Assembly: GCF_005222675.1 (NCBI RefSeq)
Contig: NZ_STGE01000031.1
Location: forward strand, 265,917-329,916
Direction of reading: 5' to 3'
DNA length: 64,000 bases
From: Mycolicibacterium sp. CR10
GTDB lineage: Bacteria > Actinomycetota > Actinomycetes > Mycobacteriales > Mycobacteriaceae
The notes under the pieces are model-generated. The model worked only from the letters and a program-made list of their open reading frames with translations. It did no database searches and had not been told where the DNA came from. The position numbers and the translations under genes were made by a program. The stretch's first letter is position 1; every line of letters begins with the position of its first letter. Below, piece by piece: positions 9,118 to 18,058 of the stretch.

Positions 9118-10017
9118 TCAGACGCGCCCCGCCGCGGTTGTCGCCGCGATACCGGGGTGCAGGACGGCGACGGGGCACCGGGCATGAGCGACGACCTTCT
9201 GGCTTACCGAGCCCATCACGAGCCCGGAAAAGCCACCGAGGCCGCGGCTGCCGACCGCGAGCAACGCAGCGTCGATCGACTCCGACAGCAGTACTTCGGC
9301 GGGCCGCCCCGTGCCCGCGACAAAGGAGACCGGAACATCGGGGAAGGACTCGGCCGTGACGATGACCGGCGAATGAAAAGCACCGGTGTCCGAACCCGGT
9401 GCGGACCGCTTCGGGTCCACCTCGCGTGACTCAGGCTCGCCGCGACCCGCTTCGACACCGACCACGACGACACCGCAACCCAGAGCCGCCGCGTGCCGGA
9501 ACGCGAACGCCGCCGCCCGGTTGGATGCGGACGAACCGTCGTAACCGAGCACGACCTGCCCCGGGTTTCCTTCTCCCCCTTCGAATTCCGACCCTCCTTC
9601 CATGCCCGAATGGACCACCACCACCGGGCACTTCGCGTAGGGCGCGACGTGCATCGTCGTGGAGCCCAGCAGAAGGCCGCGGAAACCCTCGATGCCGCGC
9701 GAGCCGAGCACCATGACGTCGGCGGTGTCCCCGGCAGCCAACAGCGACTTCACCGGCGAATCGGGCATCTGCAGGGCGCCCACGTCCAAGCCTGGCTGGC
9801 GGGTTTTGGCCAGCGCCACCGAGTCGGCGAGGACACCGGTGGGTTGGGTGACCCACTCGGGCACCCCGGTGAAATCCGGGCGGGCGAACAGCACGGTCAG
9901 GGGCAGTCCATAGGCGACCGCGGTGTCGGCAGCCCACTCGAGGGCCGCCTTGCCGTGATCTGAGCCGTCGGCGCCGACCACCACCCCTGTGGCTTCGGGA
10001 TGAGTTGCCTCGGTCAC
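9118..10017 (-). CDS. Universal stress protein, two tandem Usp domains
   Basis: 299-residue cytosolic protein with two Usp (Rossmann-like, ATP-binding) domains. The first starts at VVVGADGSDHGKAALEWA and ends with the nucleotide-binding GSRGIEGFRGLLLGS. The second starts at VVLGYDGSSASNRAAAF and ends with GSRGLGGFSGLVMGS followed by CPVAVLHPG. This two-domain layout is typical of the many mycobacterial Usp paralogs. The start is GTG at 10017. No DosR-type palindrome was seen in the 138-base divergent region shared with the permease, so hypoxic control is not supported here. Confidence 0.9.
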   Translation of the reverse strand: MTEATHPEATGVVVGADGSDHGKAALEWAADTAVAYGLPLTVLFARPDFTGVPEWVTQPTGVLADSVALAKTRQPGLDVGALQMPDSPVKSLLAAGDTADVMVLGSRGIEGFRGLLLGSTTMHVAPYAKCPVVVVHSGMEGGSEFEGGEGNPGQVVLGYDGSSASNRAAAFAFRHAAALGCGVVVVGVEAGRGEPESREVDPKRSAPGSDTGAFHSPVIVTAESFPDVPVSFVAGTGRPAEVLLSESIDAALLAVGSRGLGGFSGLVMGSVSQKVVAHARCPVAVLHPGIAATTAAGRV

Positions 10018-10155
10018 GGGTCGCCTCCGATCTGGCCGCTAGCGCGGCACGGTAATCATGCGACTGTTGAGGCAGGCAACGCAAACATCGTCTGCGAAGA
10101 CGTCCTTCGGCTTATGGTGCTCTGATCGTCCCGACGAGACCCTGGTGAGGTCGGC

Positions 10156-11682
10156 ATGCAAATCGAAGAACATGACCCCCACCACGCTGCGGAGAGCGAC
10201 CTTCAGGACAAAGGCCTGTCGCGCAACTCCGTCGGTGTGCTCGGTAGCGTCGTGCTCGGGATCTCCTCGGTCGCACCCGCGTACGCCCTGACGGCCACCA
10301 TCGGGATCCTGGTCTCGCAGGCCGGTTCGAAGATGGCGGTGGTGATCATCGCGGGCTTCCTGCCGATGTTCTTCGCCGCCTACGCCTACCGCGAACTGAA
10401 CAAAGTCGCCCCGGACTGCGGCACGTCGTTCACATGGACGACCAAGGCCTTCGGCCCCTACGTCGGCTGGCTGGGCGGGTGGGCGGCGATCCTGGCCACC
10501 GCGATCGTGCTGTCGAACCTCGCCGGTGTGGCCGTGCAGTTCTTCTACCAATTCCTCGGCGACCTCTTCCACAACGAGGCACTGGGCGCCCTCTGGGAGA
10601 ACCGCGGAATCAACGTCCTGACCTGCATCGGGTTCCTGGCGATCGCCACCCTGGTCGCGTACCGCGGCATCACCACGACCGAGAAGGTCCAGTTCATCCT
10701 CGTCGGGTTCCAGCTGATCGTGCTGCTGGTCTTCGCGGCGGTGGCGATCGCGAAGTCGGGATCATCGGAAACCGCGGCCGCGTTCAGCTGGGACTGGTTC
10801 AGCCCGGCCGGTCTGACGCTGTCGGCGTTCATCGCCGGGCTGTCGGGATCGATCTTCGCCTTCTGGGGCTGGGACACCTGCCTGACCGTCAACGAGGAGT
10901 CGAAGGGCTCGGCGAAGACACCCGGACGGGCCGCTCTGTTGACGGTCATGTCGATCCTGCTGACCTACCTCATCGTCGCGACCGCCACCCAGATGTACGC
11001 CGGCGTCGGTACCGACGGACTCGGCCTGGGCAACGAAGAGATCTCCGACAACGTCTTCGGCGCACTCGCCGAGCCTGTCCTTGGCAGCCCGTGGGACCTG
11101 TTCCTGTACCTGGCCGTCCTCGCCTCGAGCACCGCGAGCCTGATCACGACGTTCCTGCCGACCTCCCGAACCATTCTCGGAATGGCGACCTACAAGGCGC
11201 TGCCGCCGCGGTTCGCGTCCATCCACCCGCGGTACCTGACGCCGTCGTATGCGACGGTCGTCGCCGGGGTGGTGGCGGGGGTGTTCTACTCGGTCCTGAC
11301 CTTCCTCAGCGAGAACGTGCTCACCGACACCATCTACTCGCTGGGCATCATGATCTGCTTCTACTACGGGCTGACCGCGTTCGCCTGCATCTGGTATTTC
11401 CGCCACGAACTGTTCGACAGCGCATCGAGCTTCGTGTTCAAGCTGCTGTTCCCGCTGCTCGGCGGGCTGGGTCTGTTCGGCGTTCTGGGGGTCACACTCA
11501 AGGACAGTGCTTCACCCGATTACGGCAGCGGCGCAAGCATTTTCGGTGTCGGCCTGGTGTTGGTGCTCGGCCTCGGCCTGATCCTGTTCGGGATCGTCCT
11601 GATGCTCGTCTGGCGCTCGATCCAACCCGCCTACTTCCGCGGTGAGACCTTGCGCAAGGACACACCGGTCCTCGTCGATTAG
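10156..11682 (+). CDS. APC-family amino acid/amine permease
   Basis: 508-residue integral membrane transporter with about 12 hydrophobic helices. The first helix carries the APC signature GVLGSVVLGISSVAPAYALT, with unwound glycine and serine positions for substrate binding. The conserved FAFWGWDTCLTVNEES region in the middle corresponds to helix 6 of APC transporters. It would import an amino acid or amine by ion coupling. Its immediate convergent neighbours are a ferredoxin and a copper amine oxidase, so a biogenic amine substrate is a reasonable inference but is not shown by the sequence. ATG at 10156 is used; no strong Shine-Dalgarno sequence is seen. Confidence 0.85.
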   Translation: MQIEEHDPHHAAESDLQDKGLSRNSVGVLGSVVLGISSVAPAYALTATIGILVSQAGSKMAVVIIAGFLPMFFAAYAYRELNKVAPDCGTSFTWTTKAFGPYVGWLGGWAAILATAIVLSNLAGVAVQFFYQFLGDLFHNEALGALWENRGINVLTCIGFLAIATLVAYRGITTTEKVQFILVGFQLIVLLVFAAVAIAKSGSSETAAAFSWDWFSPAGLTLSAFIAGLSGSIFAFWGWDTCLTVNEESKGSAKTPGRAALLTVMSILLTYLIVATATQMYAGVGTDGLGLGNEEISDNVFGALAEPVLGSPWDLFLYLAVLASSTASLITTFLPTSRTILGMATYKALPPRFASIHPRYLTPSYATVVAGVVAGVFYSVLTFLSENVLTDTIYSLGIMICFYYGLTAFACIWYFRHELFDSASSFVFKLLFPLLGGLGLFGVLGVTLKDSASPDYGSGASIFGVGLVLVLGLGLILFGIVLMLVWRSIQPAYFRGETLRKDTPVLVD

Positions 11683-11710
11683 ACGGCGCCGAAGCCGTTC
11701 GGCAGCAGCA

Positions 11711-11902
11711 TCACTCGTGGATGCGCAGCGCCTGGGTGGGGCAATCCTGACAGGCCTGCTCGAGGTCGGCCCGGCGCGCTTCGGGTACCTCGTCCTGCAG
11801 GATGTGCAACGCGCCGGCGGGGCCGATCTCGAAGATGTCCGGCGCGATCGACTCACATATCCCGATCGAGGAGCACCGGTTCCGGTCGACCTCGATCTTC
11901 AT
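11711..11902 (-). CDS. Small 3Fe-4S type ferredoxin
   Basis: 63 residues from ATG at 11902 (MKIEVDRNRCSSIG). Cysteines occur as C-x5-C (CSSIGIC) and in QDCPTQAL, plus an extra Cys three residues before that CP. This fits the short actinobacterial 3Fe-4S ferredoxins that usually feed cytochromes P450 or oxygenases. The open frame extends to 11986, but the family starts at MK(I/V)xVDxxxC. It lies 71 bases after the amine oxidase stop on the same strand, so it may be co-transcribed. No P450 is present in the window, leaving its redox partner unknown. Confidence 0.85.
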   Translation of the reverse strand: MKIEVDRNRCSSIGICESIAPDIFEIGPAGALHILQDEVPEARRADLEQACQDCPTQALRIHE

Positions 11903-11973
11903 CGGCCCTCCGGGGTGAACTGTGCGGTCATGGACATCACGGTATGGAAGAAGTTGCCGGTACCCAACTCGGA

Positions 11974-13884
11974 TCACGAGTGGCACGCGCCCGCCTCACC
12001 CTTGGGCGTCGGCGGGGCGTCGATCGACGGGTTCTGGTCGAAGAAGCCGGACGGCTTCAACCAGAACGACACGGTGTCGACGGACATGATGGGCCACTCC
12101 TCCATCCGGGTGATGTGGTGGATGCCGAAGACGTACCACAACACCACGTCGGTGTTCTCCAGTGGCGCATCGTCTTTGATCCACTCACTCATCCCGGCGT
12201 CGACGTCGGACTGGGTCGGATAATCCCCGGCCGGCCATCGCTCGTCGGCGCTGTTCTTGGTGACCCACAGGGTGTGGCCGATGACGGGTGCGCGCAGATA
12301 CTGCGGGGTCGCCGGGTCCATCATGACCGGGAAGCACGCGCCGGGAACCAGCTTGTAGGACACCGGCGTGCCGTGCTTGTTGGTCTTGTTGGGGTTGACC
12401 ACCTTCCACGATCGCTGCGTGGCCCAGTCGAAGTCACGCGCGGACTCCGCCTCGGACGTGATCGGCGTGGACCGGGTCACCAACGCCAAACCGTAGGGGT
12501 TCTCCTCCGACACCGGCGGCGCCACCGAGTCGACCTCCATCACGGTGTTCTGGTCACCGTCGACGTCGAGGTCCAACCGCGCAACCAGGAAGTGCTGGTG
12601 GAACGGCGCGTAGGTGTTCTTGTCGACGACGGTGCCGTACGGCGGCGCCTCCTCGCCCTCGGGGAAGGGCGTGGTGACCATGATGCCGGTGGCCCGGATC
12701 TCGCACTCGATGTTGCCGTCCTGGTAGAAGCGCCAGTAGACGAGGTACTCGTAGTTGGCCACGGTCGCGTGGCACGACACGACCATCCGGCGCTGCCTGC
12801 GCACCTCCGCACCGGTCTTGTGGTCGACGTGCTTCCACAGCACGGCGTTGTCCTCCTCGTGCAGGCAGATCGCGTTCTTGACGGTGTAGGGCTCACCCGT
12901 GGTGTCGGGCAGCGTCGCGTCCACGTAGACGATCTCGCCGAGACAGTCGCAGCCCAACTCCAGCGAGGTGGTCATGAATCCCAGACCCCACTCGCCGATG
13001 TCATACGCGGTGCGCCGGTAGTGATCGAAGGTCGGGTCGCGGTAGGGAACGACCATCTCGGCCAACGACATTCGATAGGCGACCTCCCGCTCGGTGCCGC
13101 GGTCGTCGAACGTCACCTGGTAGAGGACGGGGCCCTCGCGATAGTTGAAGCCGAGCCGCATGGTCCAGTTCTGCCACTTGAGTTCGGTGCCCTCGACCGT
13201 GAAGGACGTGCCCTCGGGCTGGGTGATGTGCAACGGCTTGAGATCAGTGCGCACCTGGGTGCCCCGAACCGAGGGAATGTACTCGGAGTCCACCTCGGGA
13301 TGCCCGTAGTCGTGGTGCCGCTCGATCTCGAGAAGTTCGAGGCTGTTGACGTCCACCAACAGCTTCAGGCCTGACACAGGATGGCCGTAGGGGTTGCCCT
13401 CGGGGGTTTCGCGGGCCCACAGGTCGCACCAGCCGAGGCGGCGATGCCTGTGCTCCTCCGGCATCAGCGCTCCGCCGTAGGTCCACACGTCAATGAGGAT
13501 CAGGCTCATATCGGTGAACCCGCGCTCGGCGAGTGCGGCGATGACCTCGGGGTGAACGCGCATCGCCTCGTCGACATCGTGGAACTCGTCGACGGTGAAA
13601 TTCGGCGTGACGCCGGGGATGTGCTCGAAAGAGAGGACTCTGCCCTCGCTCAGGTCGACCGTCGCCTCGTAGGTCTTGTTCTGCGCGCGGTCCAATGCCA
13701 CCGCGAACGACGTTCGCCGGACCGGTTGCCCGGGGCGCCACGCCTTTACGTCGGCCTTGGGCGGTTCCTTCAACTCGATCGAGGTATACCGGAAACCGTC
13801 CCCCACGTGCCCTGCGCCTCGCAGGATCGCGGCCGTCTGCCTGAACTCCTCCGCGGTCAAGGGTTCCAGCGGATGCTGAGCCAT
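11974..13884 (-). CDS. Copper/TPQ primary-amine oxidase
   Basis: 636 residues. It oxidatively deaminates primary amines to aldehyde, ammonia and hydrogen peroxide using Cu(II) and self-made topaquinone. The key residues are all visible: the catalytic Asp in AYDIGEWGLGF (about 295), the topaquinone-precursor Tyr in ANYEYLVYW (about 378), copper ligands in FHQHFLV (about 429 and 431), and the third His in FGIHHITRMEEW (about 589). Spacing matches the Arthrobacter phenylethylamine/histamine oxidase group. No signal peptide is seen, so it is probably cytosolic. The ATG at 13884 follows a very strong GAGGAGGT site. The substrate (tyramine, phenylethylamine or histamine) is inferred from the family. 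Confidence 0.95.
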   Translation of the reverse strand: MAQHPLEPLTAEEFRQTAAILRGAGHVGDGFRYTSIELKEPPKADVKAWRPGQPVRRTSFAVALDRAQNKTYEATVDLSEGRVLSFEHIPGVTPNFTVDEFHDVDEAMRVHPEVIAALAERGFTDMSLILIDVWTYGGALMPEEHRHRRLGWCDLWARETPEGNPYGHPVSGLKLLVDVNSLELLEIERHHDYGHPEVDSEYIPSVRGTQVRTDLKPLHITQPEGTSFTVEGTELKWQNWTMRLGFNYREGPVLYQVTFDDRGTEREVAYRMSLAEMVVPYRDPTFDHYRRTAYDIGEWGLGFMTTSLELGCDCLGEIVYVDATLPDTTGEPYTVKNAICLHEEDNAVLWKHVDHKTGAEVRRQRRMVVSCHATVANYEYLVYWRFYQDGNIECEIRATGIMVTTPFPEGEEAPPYGTVVDKNTYAPFHQHFLVARLDLDVDGDQNTVMEVDSVAPPVSEENPYGLALVTRSTPITSEAESARDFDWATQRSWKVVNPNKTNKHGTPVSYKLVPGACFPVMMDPATPQYLRAPVIGHTLWVTKNSADERWPAGDYPTQSDVDAGMSEWIKDDAPLENTDVVLWYVFGIHHITRMEEWPIMSVDTVSFWLKPSGFFDQNPSIDAPPTPKGEAGACHS

Positions 13885-13967
13885 TGTGACCTCCTCGCTT
13901 GTCTGCCCTAGTCAATCGTTTTCCGGCCAGTTTGTGTTCGTCATGCGACAATTCGCCGGAGGCAAAT

Positions 13968-15455
13968 GTGAATGACCGACCGAGTTTGATAACCAGAGTG
14001 TTCGGATCCCGGGGATTGAAGGGGATCTCGGAGATCCGTACCTTCTTCCGGACGAACGAACAGCCGATCTTCTTCATCGGCCCGACCGCGTTCAACCTGC
14101 TCGGCATCGACCGCTGGGTTCGCGGCGTCGAGTACATCGTCTATTACGACTCCTGGGACGGCTCCCATCCGCGGGTCTTCACCCCGTCCAGCAAGCCTTA
14201 TGTGGAGTTCGAGAGCAGCGAGGAGATCAACAACTACCTGCTGCGCGACGCCGAGGTGCAGAAGTTCATGGAGGCGCGGTGCGCCGCGCGCGGCCTCCGA
14301 CCGATGGTCGCGATGGTGTTCTTCGACGAGGAGACCGAGGAGATCTGTCGGGAATTCGACTTCACCCTGATCCTGCCGCCGGACTCACTGCGCCGCCATC
14401 TCGACTCCAAGATCGTCACCACGAAACTGGGCGAGGAGGCAGGCGCGCCGTCGGTGCCCAATGTGCTGGGGCGCGCCGACAGCTACGAAGAGCTTTCCGC
14501 ACTGGCCACCGAGGCCGGCCTGGGCTCCGACCTGGTGGTGCAGACACCGTACGGCGACTCCGGCAAGACGACCTTCTTCATCACCTCCGAGGCCGAATGG
14601 GATCGCGACAGCGAGAACATCGTCGGCGAGGACCTGAAGATCATGAAGCGGATCAACAACCATGCCGTCGCGGTGGAAGCGGTCAACACCAAGCACGGCA
14701 CGGTGGTCGGGCCGTTCATGACCGACCTCACCGGCTACCCCGAACTCACGCCCTACCGCGGCGGCTGGTGCGGCAACGACCTGTTCCCCGAGGCGCTTTC
14801 GGAGCTCCACCGCGCCGTTGCCATCCGCCATGTCCAGCGCCTCGGCGACCGGCTCCGGCAAGAGGGGTACAAGGGCTTCTTCGAAGTCGATGTCCTCGTC
14901 GACCTCGACTCCGACGAGGTCTACCTCGGCGAGCTGAACCCGCGCATCTCCGGGGCCTCGTCGATCACCAACGTCACCGCCGGTGCCTACTCCGACATCC
15001 CGCTGTTCCTGTTCCACCTGCTGGAGTTCATGGACGTCGACTACGTCGTCGACGTCGAGGAGATCAACGAGCGGTGGCGTGAACTCGCCGCCGTCGACGT
15101 GTGGGCCCAGCTCATCATGAAGGAGCCCAACGACGCCGTCGAACGCCTCCTTGCCGCTCCGGCGACGGGTCGCTACCGGCTCGCCGAGGATGGCAGCCTG
15201 AACTTCGTCGGCGTCACCAACGACTGGCACGACGTCACCCACGAGGACGAGTGCTTCTTCCTCCGCGTGTACGGACCCGGGGACTACCGGTTCAAGGGTG
15301 CCGACCTGGGGATCCTGGTGACCAAGGGCCGGATGCAGACCGAAGACGGGCTGACGAAACGGTGCCGCAGCTACATCGACGGGATCCGCTCGATGTATGT
15401 GAGTGAGCCGCTGCCCGAGCCCCCGAGCGTGACACCCATCGGCTGGGTGAAGTAG
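13968..15455 (+). CDS. ATP-grasp superfamily protein of unknown substrate
   Basis: 495 residues divergent from the amine oxidase. The ATP-grasp core runs from about residue 145 to 370. It includes a glycine-rich nucleotide loop (PYGDSGKTTFFI), a Lys-rich strand (DLKIMKRINNHAV) and the Mg-binding ELNPRISGASS. The C-terminal 120 residues are extra. It is sometimes labelled biotin carboxylase, but no biotin-carboxyl carrier or carboxyltransferase is nearby, so a peptide or amine ligase is equally possible. The GTG at 13968 has GGAGG six bases upstream; the longer frame from 13899 would overlap the oxidase promoter. It ends nine bases before a convergent serine hydrolase. Confidence 0.85.
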   Translation: MNDRPSLITRVFGSRGLKGISEIRTFFRTNEQPIFFIGPTAFNLLGIDRWVRGVEYIVYYDSWDGSHPRVFTPSSKPYVEFESSEEINNYLLRDAEVQKFMEARCAARGLRPMVAMVFFDEETEEICREFDFTLILPPDSLRRHLDSKIVTTKLGEEAGAPSVPNVLGRADSYEELSALATEAGLGSDLVVQTPYGDSGKTTFFITSEAEWDRDSENIVGEDLKIMKRINNHAVAVEAVNTKHGTVVGPFMTDLTGYPELTPYRGGWCGNDLFPEALSELHRAVAIRHVQRLGDRLRQEGYKGFFEVDVLVDLDSDEVYLGELNPRISGASSITNVTAGAYSDIPLFLFHLLEFMDVDYVVDVEEINERWRELAAVDVWAQLIMKEPNDAVERLLAAPATGRYRLAEDGSLNFVGVTNDWHDVTHEDECFFLRVYGPGDYRFKGADLGILVTKGRMQTEDGLTKRCRSYIDGIRSMYVSEPLPEPPSVTPIGWVK

Positions 15456-15464
15456 CCGCTCGCC

Positions 15465-16754
15465 TCAGCTGTGGCCGCGCTCGCGGCCCTCGACGATGCC
15501 GACCGGACCGGTTTTGCGGCGCCGATGCTTCGGGACCCGCTCGGTCAGCCCGGCCGCGTGCTGCCCCGCAGCCACGAACCCGCGGATGGTGTCGAGCAGG
15601 TAGACCGGGTTCTGGGCGGCCGGCCACGTCGAGAACTTCACCGACACGGTGCGTGTCGCCCGGTCGACCAGCACCATCTGTCCGTGGATACCCAGGCACA
15701 GGTGCAGGTCCCCGAGCACCCCGGGCATGAACCAGAACTGGTTGCGGTACCAACCGCCGGTGAGGAACGGCTCGGAGTCCGAGGACACGAACGCCGCCCG
15801 GACGTCGGGGTCGATGGTGCGCGCCTGGGTCAACCATCCCTTGGGCACCACGGTTTTCCCGCCGACGACGCCGTCGTCGAGCAGCAGCTGCCCGAACCGT
15901 GCCAGGTCCCGGGCGTGCGCCGACATCCCGCCGTCGTGGATCGCCGAACCGACTGCGTCGCAAGTGATGTCGGCATCGAATTCGGCGCCCATCGGCTGCC
16001 AGATCAACGTCGAGATCAGCTCTGCCATCCGCGTTCCCGCGGCGCGTTCGCACACCCAGCCCAGCATGTCGGTGTCGGCCGAGCGGTACACGAACGGCCC
16101 ACCGTGCGCGGTGCCGAGTGCCAGCGTGGCGAGATAGGCGTACATCCCCCGGAGCTCGTCGGTGTCGGTACCCGGCCGCCACCCCATGTAGCGCTCCATG
16201 ACCCGGACCTCGGCCTGCGGGTCGGTGTACTCCTCGCTGAACACGACTCCGGTGCGCATGTCGAGCAGATCGCGCACGGTCGCACCGCCGTAGCCGGAGC
16301 CGGCGACCTCGGGCACATAGGTGCTTACCTGCTCGTCGGGGTTCAGCAGCCCCTGAGCAACCAGGATCCCGGTGACACAGCCGACGACCGACTTGGTCAC
16401 CGACATCAACAGGTGCGGGGTCTGCGCCGTCATCTTGTTGCCGTAGCTCTCCAGCACGATGCGGCCGTCGTGCACGATCACCACGGCGTCGGTCCAGGTG
16501 TCGGCCAGCACCTCGGCCAGCGTCGACGTCTCGCCCTCCAAGCGGTGCACGGTGACCGCCTCGGGCGCCAGGGGCTTGGTGGCGGGTGCCAGTGGCGCCA
16601 CCGGACCCGATCCGCGCGGGATGCGGTGGGTCGGGATGACCTCGCGCAGGTGCTGAAAAGCCCACCGGTTAAAGGGTGCATCCTGCCAGTTGGCCAACGT
16701 CACCAGCGATTCCTGATCCGGCGGAAAACCGGACATCAGCGGCACATCCGACAT
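15465..16754 (-). CDS. Beta-lactamase-fold serine hydrolase (NylB-like)
   Basis: 429 residues of the class C beta-lactamase/6-aminohexanoate-dimer hydrolase type. The nucleophile motif S118-V-T-K121 and a likely catalytic Tyr223 in FVYRSADTDML are present, in spacing close to NylB (Ser112, Lys115, Tyr215). The N-terminal NWQDAPFNRWAFQH is characteristic of this subfamily. Such enzymes cut amide or ester bonds; the natural substrate is unknown. No signal peptide is seen. ATG at 16754 is chosen, with an in-frame ATG at 16736 as alternative. Its position beside the amine oxidase and ATP-grasp genes suggests an amide substrate (inference). Confidence 0.85.
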   Translation of the reverse strand: MSDVPLMSGFPPDQESLVTLANWQDAPFNRWAFQHLREVIPTHRIPRGSGPVAPLAPATKPLAPEAVTVHRLEGETSTLAEVLADTWTDAVVIVHDGRIVLESYGNKMTAQTPHLLMSVTKSVVGCVTGILVAQGLLNPDEQVSTYVPEVAGSGYGGATVRDLLDMRTGVVFSEEYTDPQAEVRVMERYMGWRPGTDTDELRGMYAYLATLALGTAHGGPFVYRSADTDMLGWVCERAAGTRMAELISTLIWQPMGAEFDADITCDAVGSAIHDGGMSAHARDLARFGQLLLDDGVVGGKTVVPKGWLTQARTIDPDVRAAFVSSDSEPFLTGGWYRNQFWFMPGVLGDLHLCLGIHGQMVLVDRATRTVSVKFSTWPAAQNPVYLLDTIRGFVAAGQHAAGLTERVPKHRRRKTGPVGIVEGRERGHS

Positions 16755-16819
16755 GGCGACGACCCTACCGGTGCCCCATCGGACCCGTTGCCGCAGCTAC
16801 GGCAAAACCGCGTCCGGTC

Positions 16820-16865
16820 GTCAAGTTCGCCTTGACGGATCGTCCGACGTCAAGTTAGCCTTGAC
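16820..16865 (+). promoter_or_regulatory. Double palindromic operator overlapping a leaderless promoter
   Basis: Two copies of a 17-bp palindrome, GTCAAGTTCGCCTTGAC (16820-16836) and GTCAAGTTAGCCTTGAC (16849-16865), lie 29 bases apart. They supply a -35 TTGACG (16832-16837) and, 18 bases later, a -10 TAGCCT (16856-16861). Seven bases beyond the -10 is the A of the ATG at 16868, so the transcript should be leaderless. A dimeric repressor binding both sites would cover both promoter boxes. Confidence 0.7.
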
Positions 16866-16867
16866 GC

Positions 16868-18013
16868 ATGAGCACCCTTCTGACCGAACTCGCATCCCCC
16901 CGTCTCCCCTCACCCGGTGCTCTTTGGCAGGAGTGGCTCGACTACGGCCTGCTGTGGACCTCGGTGGACCAGTCACACTCGTGGGTGGAATCGGCGGCCA
17001 GCGTGCGCGGATCAGCGGCCGAAAGCGCCGGTGAGACCGGTCGCATCCTGACCCTGCACGCCTACCGAGAGACCACGCCGGGCCCCCGTTGGCAGGCGCT
17101 TCACGCGGCAACCTGGCCGGCCTACCGCCGCTGGTATGCCAGTGAAGGGCTGGCCGCCCGACCCTCACTGGGCGACTGTCGGCGCGCGCTGGTCCAGCAT
17201 CTCCCCGAGCTGATACCCACCTGGGAAAGGCTCTGCCACCTGGCCGGTGACGACCCGGTCGCGGCCCGGATGCTGTCGATGTGGGGGCTTCCGGCTTTCA
17301 GTGTCGGCTGTTCCCAGGTGATGACGCCTGGTGAGCAGCCGATCTTGGTCCGGAATTACGACTACGACCAGGCGCTCTTCGAAGGCGTCATTGCGTCCAC
17401 CAACTACTCCGGACAGCGCCGGGTGCTGGGAACGAGCGACATGCTCTGGGGTCTGCTGGACGGGATGAACGAGGACGGGCTGGCAGTCTCGCTGACCTTT
17501 GGTGGCCGACCCGGCGGTGGCGAGGGCTTCGGGATCCCCATCGTGTTGCGCTATGTGCTGGAGACCTGCGCCACCGTCGAACAAGGAGTCAGCGCTCTGC
17601 GGCGGATCCCCGTGGCGCAGTCCTACAACGTCGCGCTGGTCGACACCACGGGCAGTCACGCCACGGTTTTTGTGGCCCCGGAGCAGCCTGCCATTGTGAG
17701 CCAACGCGAGACGACGACCAACCATCGGCTTGATCGAGTCGAACACCCCGCCACCGCCGCGCGATTCAACAGCGTCGGGCGACTCACGCGATTGGACCAG
17801 CTGCGAGCCGACCGTGCATCGGGTGAGCGCCTCGTCTCGGCGATGCTGCAGCCACCGCTGCGCAACGACGAATTCGAGGTCGGCTTCGGCACTCTCTACA
17901 CCGCCAGCTATGAGCCCGCAGCCGGAACCGCTACGTGGCACTGGCCCGGTACGTCATGGACGCGACGCTTCGACGACCCTGACGATGTCCGCACCGTGGA
18001 ACTGGTCCCGTGA
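16868..18013 (+). CDS. C45-like Ntn-hydrolase (acyltransferase/amidohydrolase)
   Basis: 381 residues resembling the acyl-CoA:6-aminopenicillanic acid acyltransferase/C45 peptidase family. The proposed self-cleavage and nucleophile site is Gly147-Cys148 in SVGCSQVM, followed by R162-N163-Y-D165, which matches the family's NxD signature after the nucleophile. After autocleavage the N-terminal 147 residues would be the small subunit. Family members hydrolyse or transfer amide-linked acyl groups. It starts two bases after a double-palindrome promoter, suggesting tight, leaderless, repressor-controlled expression. The substrate is unknown. Confidence 0.75.
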   Translation: MSTLLTELASPRLPSPGALWQEWLDYGLLWTSVDQSHSWVESAASVRGSAAESAGETGRILTLHAYRETTPGPRWQALHAATWPAYRRWYASEGLAARPSLGDCRRALVQHLPELIPTWERLCHLAGDDPVAARMLSMWGLPAFSVGCSQVMTPGEQPILVRNYDYDQALFEGVIASTNYSGQRRVLGTSDMLWGLLDGMNEDGLAVSLTFGGRPGGGEGFGIPIVLRYVLETCATVEQGVSALRRIPVAQSYNVALVDTTGSHATVFVAPEQPAIVSQRETTTNHRLDRVEHPATAARFNSVGRLTRLDQLRADRASGERLVSAMLQPPLRNDEFEVGFGTLYTASYEPAAGTATWHWPGTSWTRRFDDPDDVRTVELVP

Positions 18014-18058
18014 CCCGGCTCGTGACCTGTGAACCTGGATCCCGGCCATACTGACCCT

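Noticed and set aside
9118..10155. DosR-type hypoxia box upstream of the universal stress protein
   Set aside because: No GGGACT-like dyad was found in 10018-10155.
13968..15455. True biotin carboxylase as part of an acyl-CoA carboxylase
   Set aside because: No biotin carrier domain or carboxyltransferase nearby and the C-terminal half does not look like the biotin carboxylase C domain; kept as a general ATP-grasp protein.
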